From assembly GCA_021811315.1 (NCBI GenBank), contig JAJZPF010000001.1, positions 62,001-126,000 of the forward strand: DNA of 64,000 nt. The letters run 5' to 3'. Position 1 is the stretch's first letter. Every line of letters starts with the position of its first letter. Both the position numbers and the translations under genes were made by a program. Of the stretch, positions 1 to 9,480 are shown one piece after another. The notes beneath the pieces were generated by a model. That model worked only from the letters and a program-made list of their open reading frames with translations, was not told where the DNA came from and made no database searches. This stretch comes from a bacterium (GTDB taxonomy: Bacteria; Elusimicrobiota; Elusimicrobia; Elusimicrobiales; UBA9959).

Positions 1-3000
1 ATCAGGCATCGATATGGAACCATAGCTTGCCCCACCCTGTGAACCGCCATGCCCTATCCCGCCGTTACCGCCGTAGCCGCCGCCACCACCGCCGTTTGCG
101 GTTGAGCCGTAACCATAACCCGAACCGAAACCATTTTGTCCCACTATACCACCCGTATACCCGAGACCGGTCGCTTCAATGGTCGCACCAGACTGCACTT
201 CCATGTCACCGCTCACGCTTAAGTTAACCGCATACAACTTGGCTGCCCCGTTAGCCGCATGCGTAAGTTTTGAGCCACTTTTCAATATTAAAGCCCCAAG
301 CTTAAATGGATTAACGCTGGATTGTTCTAATATTGCTCCATTCCCTACGATTAAGCTTACAGGAACCGTCAAACTGGACACTGACAGGGTGGTTCCGCCG
401 GGCAGATCGCTCTTCCCCGGTAATCCCATTCCACCACCCATGAACGTAATCTTGTTTATCCCGCTAAAACTTACCGAGGACGTCACCATTAACGACCCGA
501 CACCAGTAAACGTACTTTCAATGTTTTTCGCAATAAATGTCGAAACATTAAAATCTGTGGCGTCTATGGTTTTTGAAGAGATATTCGTCACCCCGTCCCG
601 GCCTGTGCTGGTTAAACTTGTACGCGATAGGACCAGCAGGGAACCAGCGCCGCTCTTGACGTATATCGGTCCGGCACCGCCGTGCCCGCCGTAATAACCG
701 CCTATCCCCCTGTCCGCGCTCAGCACAAGATTGGAATTATCCGCGCCGGAAGCAAGAAGCGCTATGCGGCCTCCGGCGCCGCCGCCGGCCCCCGTTAAGC
801 CAGCTGTACTGCCGCCATCAGCTTTAAGTATTCCCCCACCTGACAATGTGCCCGCCTTAATGTTAATACTGCCGCCGGACCCGCCGCCTGAGCCATAGTT
901 GGAAGCAACAGTGCTATCACTGCCGCTGACATCGATTACACCATTAAGAATTATACTGCCGGCGTCGATTATCACCGCGCCGCCGCCGGAACCACCAGGG
1001 ATTCCGGAGCCGCTTGTGCCCCCGCCGCCGCTGCCGAGATCGATCGGATTAACCAGTGAGCCATATGCCATACCCGGATTACCGCAACCGTTCCAAGGCA
1101 TGCCGCTCTGGCCGCCGTATCCACCGCCGGAAGCGTTGCCGTAAGCGCCGCAGCCGCCGCCGGGACCGCTACCGGACTGTCCGGGAGCTCCACCGGCATA
1201 GCCAAGGCTTTTTGCTGTAATATTTGAACCCTGCTGCATCTCAAACATGTTCGCAATCTTTAGATTTACCAGAGTTGAACGTGTCACATTATTTCCCGTG
1301 TGGTTAAGCATTGAGCCGGAATACATTGTTAGTGCTGCCAGAGCCACCTGCGCTGTTGTGTTTTGTGTCAGCGCGGCCCCGGGATATATTATTACCGGGC
1401 CCGCGGAAAGCGTCCCGGTTGATAACTTTAAAGTCGATGATTTCGTACCGGAGGGACTCCCGAGTGTCAAAGAGGCGAAACTGATGGCCGGATTGGTGGA
1501 ATATGTCATCACCAGAACAGAATCGTTAATGGTCACTGGGTCTATAGCTGTGGGAACCGCGCCATTATCCCAATTGGCAGGATTCTGCCAATCACCGCCG
1601 CTTGGACCCACCCAGGTTTCGCCTGGCTGCCGCAGCGTTCGTGTAGATCCCAAGCTGACGAAATCGGAAGCAACCATGCCATTATTCATAACAGCAACGC
1701 GGGCGTGGTACGTCGTGTTTCCGGTTAAACCCGTAAACGAAGCATTCGCATTATATGAGGCAGTTGAAAGGATTCCTGAACTAAAATCCGGCTTATTAGA
1801 AATTTCAGCCCAATACGACGCTCCCGGATTACCCGTCCAGTTTGCAGTTAGTCCTGAGTCGCCTACTTCTGGAAACACCGGCGACGCAATACCGGGTTGG
1901 GAAACTGTAGGGTCATACCATGTTCCGCTTTGCCCCGCCTGCGCGCCGGCGCCGCCAGTAACACTTTTTCCAGCGTGGAACAAATGCGCGCCGCTCACGC
2001 GCCCGCCCGCGCCCCCGCCGCCGATAGCTCCGTATCCTTGGCCACCCGCACCGCCATTCACATTAATAATCCCGTAACCCTCGATATTCACGGCACTTAG
2101 CCTTATTGTGCCGCCGCTGCCCCCGCCGCTGCCATAATTCCAGGTGGCGGAGCCATCCTCGCCTTTGGCGCTTAATATTCCGTTCATACTCAAAGTTTGA
2201 TCGACTATCAAAACTATTTTACCTCCACCGGCACCGCCATTTGCGCCATTTGCACCGCCACCACCGCTGCCTAAATCATCAGGAGATGAAACACTACCAT
2301 ACCAGCCGCCACCTGACACACCACCGCTTCCTGTTCCACCAATTCCGCCATGTCCAGCCCCACCCCCTCCGCCCTCATTTGACCCGTTCCCTTTCCCTAA
2401 ACCAGATCCGCTCTGCCCGGATATGCCGCCGGCATAACCCTTGCCGTCCACATTAATACTGCCGCCGAGCTCCACATTCATATTCCCCAATACATGCATA
2501 TTCAGCATATACTGCTTTGTTGAGCTATTGGCTTTATGGGTAACTTTACTTCCAAAGTTCACGGTTAAATTACCGATAGTCCACTGTGAGAGCCCGGTTT
2601 GTTCCAGGACAGAACCAACCCCATCAATACTGTCAAGTATCACATTCCCCAACGCAGTAAGACTAGAGACCCGCAATGTCGCACCAGACAGCCTAAGCGT
2701 GGATGCGGCCGGGAAAGTCATAGTAGCTATAAGTATGTCGTTAAATTTAGGCAGTAAAACCCCCAAGCCGGGGAAATTTCCTTCTCCAATAGAATTCTCC
2801 AGAAAATTAACGCCTGCGAATTCCGCAGTATCTAAAATACTTATACGATTTATGCCATAAAAACGCATTCCGGCATTTCTAAAAACAATAGAATTCAGAA
2901 CCAGATTTGCGGCCTCGATGGTACCTGAAGATATATCCGTTAGACCGTCTCGCCCGGTAGTGCTTACACTCGTACGCGATAAGACCAGCCGGGAACTGGC

Positions 3001-6000
3001 CCCGCTTTTTATATATATCGTTCCGGCACCGCCATGCCCGCCGTAATAACCGCCTATCCCCCTGTCCGCGCTCAGCACAAGATTGGAATTATCTGCGCCG
3101 AAAGCAAGAAGCGCTATACGGCCACCGGCTCCGCCACTGGCCCCCGTAAAGCCCGCCGTACTGCCGCCATCAGCTTTAAGTATTCCCCCACCTGACAACG
3201 TGCCCGCCTTAATGTTAATACTGCCGCCTGAACCTCCGCCGGAACCAAAACTGGAGCCCGAGCTATTGTTGCCGCTGGCATCTATAACTCCGTTAAGGAC
3301 CGCGCTACCGGCGTCGATTAGTACTGCGCCGCCGCCGGAACCACCTGTGATTCCTGAGCCGCTTGTGCCCCCGCCGCCGCTGCCAATATCCATCGGATTA
3401 ACCAGTGAAGCATACGCCATACCCGGACTACTGCAACCATTCCAAGGCATGCCGCTCTGGCCGCCGTATCCACCACCGGAAGCGTTGCCGTAAGCGCCGC
3501 AGCCGCCGCCGGGGCCGCTACCCGACTGTCCGGGAATTCCGCCAGCATAGCCAAGGCCTTTTACCGCGATACTTGAGCCTTGCTGCATTTCGAAGGCGTC
3601 TGTTATTTTCAGGTTCACTAAGGATGAACGTGTATTACTATTCCCCGCATGGTTAAGCAATGAGCCGGAATACATTGTTAGCGCCGCTAACGCAACCTGT
3701 ACTGGTGTATTTTGCATTAGCACAGCACCGGAATACACCGTAACCGGACCCGACGAAAGAGTCCCGGTCGATAACTTTAAAGTCAATGATTTCGTACCGG
3801 AGGGGCTCCCGAGTGTCAAAGAGGCGAAACTGATGGCCGGATTGGTGGAATATGTCATCACCAGAACAGAATCGTTAATGGTCACTGGGTCTATAGCTGT
3901 GGGAACCGCGCCATTATTCCAATTGGCGGGATTCTGCCAATCACCGCCGCTTGAACCCACCCAGGTTTCGCCTGGCTGCCGCAGTGTTTGAGTGGAGCCC
4001 AAGCTGACGAAATCTGAGGCAACCATGCCGTCGTTCATAGCAGCCACACGGACATAATACGTGGAACTACCAGATAATTTATCGAACACAATGTTCATAC
4101 TGTAAGTATCAGAGGATGTGATTCCGGAACTAAAATCCGGCTGTTTTGAAATTTCAGCCCGATATTGTGTACCACCAGTCCCCATCCAATTGACCGTTAA
4201 GCTGGATGAAAACACTTCAGAGAATGGTGGATTTACTGTAATTGGGGCAGCAATTTCCGGATTATACCATGTGCCGTTCTGCCCTGCTTCAGCCCCGCTT
4301 CCAGCGCCACCTCCGGCGACACTTTTGACCCCTGCAAACCGATGCGCTCCGCTCACGCGTCCGCCGGCGCCACCCCCACCATTGGCGGTCGAACCGATAC
4401 CACCTGCTCCGCCGCTCACGCTGATACGACCATTACCACTTATACCCGAAGCAAAAATTTCCGCCGTGCCGCCGCTTCCGCCGCCGCTGCCATAATTGCT
4501 GCTGGAATTACCGTTAGCGCCATTTGCGCTGACCACCCCGTTTAGCGTAAAAGCATTACCCACTATCAAAGATATCACGCCTCCACCGGCGCCGCCAGTA
4601 AGTCCACTTGCCCCTCCGCCACCACTCCCCAACTCGTCCGGCGCGGAAACATTTTGATACCACCTCCCACCAGCCCTCCCGCCGCTGGAAGCCCCGCCCA
4701 GGCCGCCATAGCCGCCGCCTCCTCCCCCAAAATTAAGACTGCCTGCCCCATAGCCAGGCCCTGAACCATTTATCGCGTAGCCTCCGCCCGCATAGCCGAG
4801 GCCATCAGCATTAATGCTTGCCCCGTGTTGTAAATCCAAATTATTAGATACTTCCAAATTTAGGCCATATGTTTTGCTTGTGTTGTTTGCCGGATGTGTA
4901 AGCATCGAACCGCTTTTCATGGTCAGATTCCCCGTCACAGTAAGGCTGGACACTGACAGGGTGGTTCCGCCGGGCAGATCGCTCTTCCCCGGCAATCCCA
5001 TCCCGCCGCCCACGAACGTGATCTTGTTTATCCCGGCAAAGCTTACAGAGGACGTCACCATTAACGACCCGACACCAGTAAACGTACTTTCAATGTTTTT
5101 CACAATAAATGTCGAAACATTAAAATCTGTGGCGTCTATGGTTTTTGAAGAGATATTCGTCACCCCGTCCCGGCCTGTGCTGGTTAAACTTGTACGCGAC
5201 AAGATCAACCGGGAACTGGCGCCGCTCTTGACATATATCGTTCCAGCTCCGCCGTGCCCGCCATACAAATTACCAACCCCCCTATCCGCGCTCAATGCAA
5301 GATTGGAGTCATCCTCACCGGAAACAAGAAGCGCTATGCGTCCCCCCGCGCCGCCGCCAGGGCCAGATGCGCTTGTTGAACTGCCGCCATCAGCTTTAAG
5401 TATTCCCCCACCTGACAATGTGCCCGCCTTAATGTTAATACTGCCACCGGACCCGCCGCCTGAGCCATAGTTGGAAGCAACAGCGCTATCACTGCCGCTG
5501 ACATCGATTACACCATTAAGAATTATACTGCCGGCGTCGATTATCACCGCGCCGCCGCCAGAACCGCCGGAAACGCCTTCGCCGCTCGTGCCCCCGCCGC
5601 CGCTGCCGAGATCGATCGGATTAACCAGTGAGCCATATGCCATACCCGGATTACCGCAACCGTTCCAAGGCATGCCGCTCTGGCCGCCGTATCCACCACC
5701 GGAAGCGTTGCCGTAAGCGCCGCAACCGCCGCCGGGACCGCTACCGGACTGTCCTGGAGCTCCACCGGCATAGCCAAGGCCCTTTGCATTTATCACGGTG
5801 TTAGATTCTATTACGAGATTTGCGCCTATTTTCAAGTTAACAATACTTTGTACTGTATCTGCATTGGAAACATGTTCTATTTTCCCTCCGGATAAAATGA
5901 AAAGGCTGTTTATCTTAAACTGTTCGAGGGTATTCTGCGTTAAAGTCGCATTTGTATGAATCGTCCATTTGCCTGAAGAAACCACCCCTGTAGAAATTAA

Positions 6001-7272
6001 CAATACCGGCGCAGACAAACCCTCCGCGTCGCCCAAAACCAGATTATGCACCCGCAGGGCAGGAGAATTGGCACCCACCTGAACAGTATCCCGCGTGGCA
6101 AGCACGGCGGTATCATTTACCCCCGGCACGTCATTGTTGCGCCAGTTGCCCGGGTTGTACCAGTCTCCACCGCCGGCGAGGCCGCTCCAGATTGTGGTTT
6201 TAGGTCCGGCGCCGACAAAGAACTCAAAAATATGTGGCAGCTCAGCGTTTCCCACGTTGTCAATACCGAAGAATTTTATTTTATGGTGGCCTGCGAAAAG
6301 GGTAAACGTTGTTGAATAAACAGAATATTCGACGTCATCTATACTACACATTATCCAGTTTAAACCGGAGGCGGGGGCGGTGGAAAGATTATCAGCCCCG
6401 TCCAAGCTTATATACGCATCGGTCGATATCACCAGATTCCCTTTGGAATCCGTGACGCTGGAGCCGATAATCTGTAGATTTACTGCGGGCGCCGTGCCGT
6501 CCACATAAACAACCGTTGATCTTATCACCTCAGTATTACCGGCATTGTCCCGGCTGGCGAAATATAAAGTGTGCTGGCCCTCAGCAAGCAAGATAGTCTC
6601 GGTAGAGATAGCAAGTTCTTCGAAAGCAGCCGCCGGATCGTCTACCTTATGACCTGTAACCGCTATTCTCGAAATCACAGAGTTAGCGTCATACTGATCA
6701 AAGCCGTCAAAATAGACGTTATTGAATGTTGAGATGAAAAGCCGGCTCTGTTCGTCCACGTATTCCGGCATTTCAAACGAGGGGCTTGACTGCGGGGCAA
6801 AGGTGTCGGAGGAGATATACTCTCCGCAGTACATCCCGTCATTGTCCACGCATTTGCCGCGCATAGTCAAAAAACCGTTATCCGTAGTAAACCGCCACGT
6901 CAAAGATGCTGGAACGAAATTAGTGCTATCCGACAAAAGATCCAGTATTATCTCGCCGGTAGAATTTAAGGCTTCATAGTCAGAAGATATCTCGAAGTCA
7001 AAATTAAAAACAATATTTCTGCCCGGATAAATTGTAGAGGGCCCCATAAACGAGTCTGAAACAGGGGTAATCCAGGATGGGATAGAGGTCGTTGTTATAC
7101 GCACATTCACTATAGGTGAAACACCTCCTTCCATGTTTCCAAAGGGGATTGTAATGGTCCCCATATCCCCCGGCTCAATAATCCCGGGATTGATATGCAA
7201 AGCAGATGCTTTTGTCCCGAAAAACAGGGACAATAAGAAAATACAGGTAGTTAAAACTACTTTTCGGGTCAT
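1..7272 (-). CDS. Giant glycine-rich repeat surface protein (3' end outside window)
   Basis: One open frame of 2,424 codons starts with ATG at 7272 and leaves the left edge, so the C-terminus is unseen. Residues 1-24 form a signal peptide ending in ASA. Residues about 205-264 resemble an OmpL47/Ig-like domain (ASRDNAGNTE, then VYVDGTAP). A W-G-GG-DW-NP-NW module like the start of autotransporter-associated beta-strand repeats occurs near residues 355-385, 1105-1124 and about 1885-1905. Between these lie FN3-like segments (YYVRVAAMND) and long Gly-rich stretches (LGYAGG, GGGGGYGG, GRIAL). The ATG overlaps the stop of the preceding gene as ATGA, so translation is probably coupled. An exported or cell-surface adhesin/matrix role is inference; no anchor or sorting signal is visible in the available part. 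Confidence 0.85.
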   Translation of the reverse strand, partial: MTRKVVLTTCIFLLSLFFGTKASALHINPGIIEPGDMGTITIPFGNMEGGVSPIVNVRITTTSIPSWITPVSDSFMGPSTIYPGRNIVFNFDFEISSDYEALNSTGEIILDLLSDSTNFVPASLTWRFTTDNGFLTMRGKCVDNDGMYCGEYISSDTFAPQSSPSFEMPEYVDEQSRLFISTFNNVYFDGFDQYDANSVISRIAVTGHKVDDPAAAFEELAISTETILLAEGQHTLYFASRDNAGNTEVIRSTVVYVDGTAPAVNLQIIGSSVTDSKGNLVISTDAYISLDGADNLSTAPASGLNWIMCSIDDVEYSVYSTTFTLFAGHHKIKFFGIDNVGNAELPHIFEFFVGAGPKTTIWSGLAGGGDWYNPGNWRNNDVPGVNDTAVLATRDTVQVGANSPALRVHNLVLGDAEGLSAPVLLISTGVVSSGKWTIHTNATLTQNTLEQFKINSLFILSGGKIEHVSNADTVQSIVNLKIGANLVIESNTVINAKGLGYAGGAPGQSGSGPGGGCGAYGNASGGGYGGQSGMPWNGCGNPGMAYGSLVNPIDLGSGGGGTSGEGVSGGSGGGAVIIDAGSIILNGVIDVSGSDSAVASNYGSGGGSGGSINIKAGTLSGGGILKADGGSSTSASGPGGGAGGRIALLVSGEDDSNLALSADRGVGNLYGGHGGAGTIYVKSGASSRLILSRTSLTSTGRDGVTNISSKTIDATDFNVSTFIVKNIESTFTGVGSLMVTSSVSFAGINKITFVGGGMGLPGKSDLPGGTTLSVSSLTVTGNLTMKSGSMLTHPANNTSKTYGLNLEVSNNLDLQHGASINADGLGYAGGGYAINGSGPGYGAGSLNFGGGGGGYGGLGGASSGGRAGGRWYQNVSAPDELGSGGGGASGLTGGAGGGVISLIVGNAFTLNGVVSANGANGNSSSNYGSGGGSGGTAEIFASGISGNGRISVSGGAGGIGSTANGGGGAGGRVSGAHRFAGVKSVAGGGAGSGAEAGQNGTWYNPEIAAPITVNPPFSEVFSSSLTVNWMGTGGTQYRAEISKQPDFSSGITSSDTYSMNIVFDKLSGSSTYYVRVAAMNDGMVASDFVSLGSTQTLRQPGETWVGSSGGDWQNPANWNNGAVPTAIDPVTINDSVLVMTYSTNPAISFASLTLGSPSGTKSLTLKLSTGTLSSGPVTVYSGAVLMQNTPVQVALAALTMYSGSLLNHAGNSNTRSSLVNLKITDAFEMQQGSSIAVKGLGYAGGIPGQSGSGPGGGCGAYGNASGGGYGGQSGMPWNGCSSPGMAYASLVNPMDIGSGGGGTSGSGITGGSGGGAVLIDAGSAVLNGVIDASGNNSSGSSFGSGGGSGGSINIKAGTLSGGGILKADGGSTAGFTGASGGAGGRIALLAFGADNSNLVLSADRGIGGYYGGHGGAGTIYIKSGASSRLVLSRTSVSTTGRDGLTDISSGTIEAANLVLNSIVFRNAGMRFYGINRISILDTAEFAGVNFLENSIGEGNFPGLGVLLPKFNDILIATMTFPAASTLRLSGATLRVSSLTALGNVILDSIDGVGSVLEQTGLSQWTIGNLTVNFGSKVTHKANSSTKQYMLNMHVLGNMNVELGGSINVDGKGYAGGISGQSGSGLGKGNGSNEGGGGGAGHGGIGGTGSGGVSGGGWYGSVSSPDDLGSGGGGANGANGGAGGGKIVLIVDQTLSMNGILSAKGEDGSATWNYGSGGGSGGTIRLSAVNIEGYGIINVNGGAGGQGYGAIGGGGAGGRVSGAHLFHAGKSVTGGAGAQAGQSGTWYDPTVSQPGIASPVFPEVGDSGLTANWTGNPGASYWAEISNKPDFSSGILSTASYNANASFTGLTGNTTYHARVAVMNNGMVASDFVSLGSTRTLRQPGETWVGPSGGDWQNPANWDNGAVPTAIDPVTINDSVLVMTYSTNPAISFASLTLGSPSGTKSSTLKLSTGTLSAGPVIIYPGAALTQNTTAQVALAALTMYSGSMLNHTGNNVTRSTLVNLKIANMFEMQQGSNITAKSLGYAGGAPGQSGSGPGGGCGAYGNASGGGYGGQSGMPWNGCGNPGMAYGSLVNPIDLGSGGGGTSGSGIPGGSGGGAVIIDAGSIILNGVIDVSGSDSTVASNYGSGGGSGGSINIKAGTLSGGGILKADGGSTAGLTGAGGGAGGRIALLASGADNSNLVLSADRGIGGYYGGHGGAGPIYVKSGAGSLLVLSRTSLTSTGRDGVTNISSKTIDATDFNVSTFIAKNIESTFTGVGSLMVTSSVSFSGINKITFMGGGMGLPGKSDLPGGTTLSVSSLTVPVSLIVGNGAILEQSSVNPFKLGALILKSGSKLTHAANGAAKLYAVNLSVSGDMEVQSGATIEATGLGYTGGIVGQNGFGSGYGYGSTANGGGGGGYGGNGGIGHGGSQGGASYGSISMPD
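655..1212 (-). repeat. Gly-rich module, copy 1 (C-terminal-most)
   Basis: This block inside the giant gene is nearly identical at DNA level to two others starting about 2.3 and 4.5 kb to the right. It encodes a Gly-rich beta-strand region with the LGYAGG and GRIAL signatures. The shared DNA extends over flanking parts of the module, so the whole repeat unit is about 2.2-2.35 kb. Confidence 0.8.
2995..3562 (-). repeat. Gly-rich module, copy 2
   Basis: Second copy of the block. The segment to its right (about 3745-3995) also repeats the FN3/W-module DNA seen at about 1395-1640. The segment to its left (about 2470-2930) has diverged from the equivalent parts of the other copies. Confidence 0.8.
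5210..5782 (-). repeat. Gly-rich module, copy 3 (N-terminal-most)
   Basis: Third copy of the block. Its left flank (about 4950-5200) is nearly identical to about 390-640, 4.56 kb away. Copies 1 and 3 therefore match each other over a longer stretch than either matches copy 2, which points to recombination among modules. Confidence 0.8.
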
Positions 7273-8144
7273 TTTTTATCAGCTTCACTTAGTTTTAGCA
7301 GATATACTTTTGCTTTTGCCGCTATCACAGGGTCCTTATGCTTCAAGGCCTTCTCAAGCATGAAGCTTACTTTGTAAACGTAGTAATACTTCAGCGCTCT
7401 TAAAACCTCCTCCCACTTGACGCTATAGAACCACTCATGGTTCTGGACGGCAGGGTCAAGCTGCTTGGGCTTGGTGGTTTTAGCGAGTTTTTTTGCGCGG
7501 GCCCACATTTCCATTAAGTCGTCGTACTGGTCGCCCAAAGTATGCCCCTTCATTTCTTCTGCTTGCCGTTTCAAATCTCTTTTTTTCTCTTTGAGAGTGG
7601 TTCCATTGAATTGACTGGCCCAATTTTCATACCACATCTGATAGAAGCGTAAAGCGCTTTTATAGTCATTATTCCATTCAAGCGCTTCGATAACCTGAGG
7701 CAACACTGGATACCCCATTGGACCGCCAGATGTGCAAACGCTGTCGGTTCCGGCCCCGGATTTCATCGGTTTCTGTGCACATCCGATATCTTGCTGATAA
7801 TCTTTGTAGTAGTATTTTGCTGATTTATCCCAGTACTCATACTGACTATATTTGTAGGCAATCAATGCATAGGTCACATATCCGCCGTCTTTATAGAATG
7901 TGAATGCATTTTTTCCGATTTTGTCCGCATCAAGTTCAGAAAACGGCTTGCCTAGGTTTTTTATGCAATATTCCAGTTCTGTACGATACTTTTCCAAAAC
8001 CATCGCCTTATCTTTTTCAGATAGATTCTCAAAATGATACCGGGGGTTATCACCGCTATCCCAAAGTTCATCCTTTACTTCCCCGGCATATAGCCCTGCT
8101 ACTGGCACTACAGAAATAATAATCCAAAATACAATTCTCAACAT
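7269..8144 (-). CDS. Secreted helical protein, paralogue of the gene at 9464-10348
   Basis: This 291-residue protein has an N-terminal signal peptide (hydrophobic core IIISVVPVAGLYAG). The rest is mostly alpha-helical and rich in Tyr, Trp and Lys, perhaps TPR- or HEAT-like. It shares the motif LDPAVQNHEWFYS and the C-terminal stretch FMLEKALKHKDPVIAAKAK with the 294-residue protein two genes upstream, so the two are duplicates. Cysteines near residues 53, 125 and 141 could form disulfides. I do not recognise the family. Its TGA overlaps the ATG of the giant Gly-rich gene, which suggests a fixed stoichiometry or a helper role in its export or assembly (inference). Confidence 0.85.
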   Translation of the reverse strand: MLRIVFWIIISVVPVAGLYAGEVKDELWDSGDNPRYHFENLSEKDKAMVLEKYRTELEYCIKNLGKPFSELDADKIGKNAFTFYKDGGYVTYALIAYKYSQYEYWDKSAKYYYKDYQQDIGCAQKPMKSGAGTDSVCTSGGPMGYPVLPQVIEALEWNNDYKSALRFYQMWYENWASQFNGTTLKEKKRDLKRQAEEMKGHTLGDQYDDLMEMWARAKKLAKTTKPKQLDPAVQNHEWFYSVKWEEVLRALKYYYVYKVSFMLEKALKHKDPVIAAKAKVYLLKLSEADKK

Positions 8145-8148
8145 ATTC

Positions 8149-9480
8149 TCACCTCCCTAAATGCAAGCAATTCGCTTGATCATATAAACTGGGCTCCGTA
8201 TATGGTGGCTTAACCACGGTGGGAGTAGTAGCAGACTCTTTAACTAGCATCGCTTTCACGCCAGGCGCCTCTAAAATCTTAGGCTCAACCGCATCGTCCC
8301 AAAGACCCTTCCAATCTTTGGGCGCGCTCAGATATTTTATATCAACAGCATCGCCGAACATGTGCCGACTTGTTTTTGCTGCCGGTGGCAGAGGATTCTT
8401 GCCTTTATACAGGTCCAGATTACTTCGTGGGCTTCGGTACCCACTACTAATCTTAGTGCGTGGAAATTGGGAAACAAGGGTAACGGCCTCGTCGGCCCGG
8501 GTTGGATATATATAAGAGTAACAGTCTTTAACATCCTGGGAAAAATTCTTATCCGTACCGATTCTAAATCGGTTCCGGGATATCTCCGTAAAAGCTACGC
8601 CGACGTCAATATACTCCTGCCTGCATTTGTCTATTTCATCCTGTTGTGCCTTTGCTTCTACCTTGGTCATTACGCCGTTGCGTATAATATGGGCGGTCAC
8701 TTTATAGGCTAACGGCAGCGGCCGGCCCGCAGGGGCAGCCGGGAGCCCTTTTGTAGGGTCATTTGGAAAATTCTCCACCCGGAAAGAGCTTGCGGGGCCT
8801 GGTGCGGGCTGTGCGGGCGTGCCGCTGTCTATGTAATCGTCGGGGGCGTCGCCCACCTGCCAGATCACATTGACCGAGTCGTTAAGGCATACAGGCAGCA
8901 CAGTCGCGTTCAGGCCGATGAGGTTCTCATTACCGGCGGAGGTGAATGAAACCCTGTCGTTCGGCAGCGTGACCATTTTCATCCTGAGCACCGGCGTAAT
9001 AGGGCAACAGCCGGAGCCGCAGTCGCCGCCGGGATCGCCGCCGGCGTTCCCTTCGGCCTCGGTCGTGATATTGTATGCCTTAGCCGTGCCGCGCGCTATC
9101 TGCTCCTGGCCGCTCAGGCAGGTCTCGCAGCGGGCACGCACTATATACGTTCCCTCCGCCGGGCCTAAGATCAAAGAGTAGCGGGCAATACCGGAAGGGT
9201 CCGTGGTCGAGCCGGACGGGCTAGGTGTTGCCCCATTGGCGCCGGAGACCGTATTCCCGTTTTTATCGATTAAGTTTATAACATCATAGGCTACAGGAAT
9301 ATTAGGCACCGGGTCGCCGGTAAGCTTATCGATAACTTTAAACTCGAATGGATTATTTAACGCTCTGCCGACCGTACCGGAGAACCCGCAGTTGACGCAG
9401 ACAAGCTCCTTGTCAACCGCGGTAGCGGTGAAAGTGACCTCCCTGGCGCCGAAGGTTTTATCTTCAATGTTTCGTATCAT
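8149..9480 (-). CDS. Truncated Big_1-peptidase M15 protein (second copy)
   Basis: The 443-residue product is a shortened paralogue of the protein at 10350-12647. It starts in the middle of what is an Ig-like domain in the long copy, so it has no signal peptide. It keeps one Big_1-type Ig domain, a Cys-rich linker (CETC, CGSGCC) and a C-terminal peptidase-M15-like domain with GYRSP, H-x2-G-x3-D (HMFGDAVD) and a terminal CLHLG. These would be the zinc ligands of D-Ala-D-Ala carboxypeptidase-type enzymes. The ATG lies inside the last codons of the preceding gene (17-base overlap). It may be a product of partial duplication that is expressed but not exported, or a decaying copy. Confidence 0.75.
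   Translation of the reverse strand: MIRNIEDKTFGAREVTFTATAVDKELVCVNCGFSGTVGRALNNPFEFKVIDKLTGDPVPNIPVAYDVINLIDKNGNTVSGANGATPSPSGSTTDPSGIARYSLILGPAEGTYIVRARCETCLSGQEQIARGTAKAYNITTEAEGNAGGDPGGDCGSGCCPITPVLRMKMVTLPNDRVSFTSAGNENLIGLNATVLPVCLNDSVNVIWQVGDAPDDYIDSGTPAQPAPGPASSFRVENFPNDPTKGLPAAPAGRPLPLAYKVTAHIIRNGVMTKVEAKAQQDEIDKCRQEYIDVGVAFTEISRNRFRIGTDKNFSQDVKDCYSYIYPTRADEAVTLVSQFPRTKISSGYRSPRSNLDLYKGKNPLPPAAKTSRHMFGDAVDIKYLSAPKDWKGLWDDAVEPKILEAPGVKAMLVKESATTPTVVKPPYTEPSLYDQANCLHLGR
8606..9157 (-). repeat. 552-bp near-identical block, copy A
   Basis: This block matches 10819-11370 at a constant offset of 2,213 bases without gaps, with about seven mismatches counted by eye. The coding sequence on both sides is much more diverged. 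That pattern is typical of gene conversion or very recent partial duplication. Confidence 0.9.

Noticed and set aside
655-5782. Regularly repeated blocks as a possible CRISPR array
   Set aside because: Units are kilobase-sized coding repeats in one frame, without short repeat-spacer structure; no cas genes.
27-6319. Plus-strand open frames rich in Pro, His and Arg across the first 6 kb
   Set aside because: They are antisense to the Gly codons of the giant minus-strand gene; composition follows from GGC/GGT codons read backwards and no start signals fit.
8149-9480. Calling the truncated M15 gene a pseudogene
   Set aside because: The frame is intact over 443 codons with all predicted zinc ligands kept, so it is listed as a CDS with a note on the missing signal peptide.
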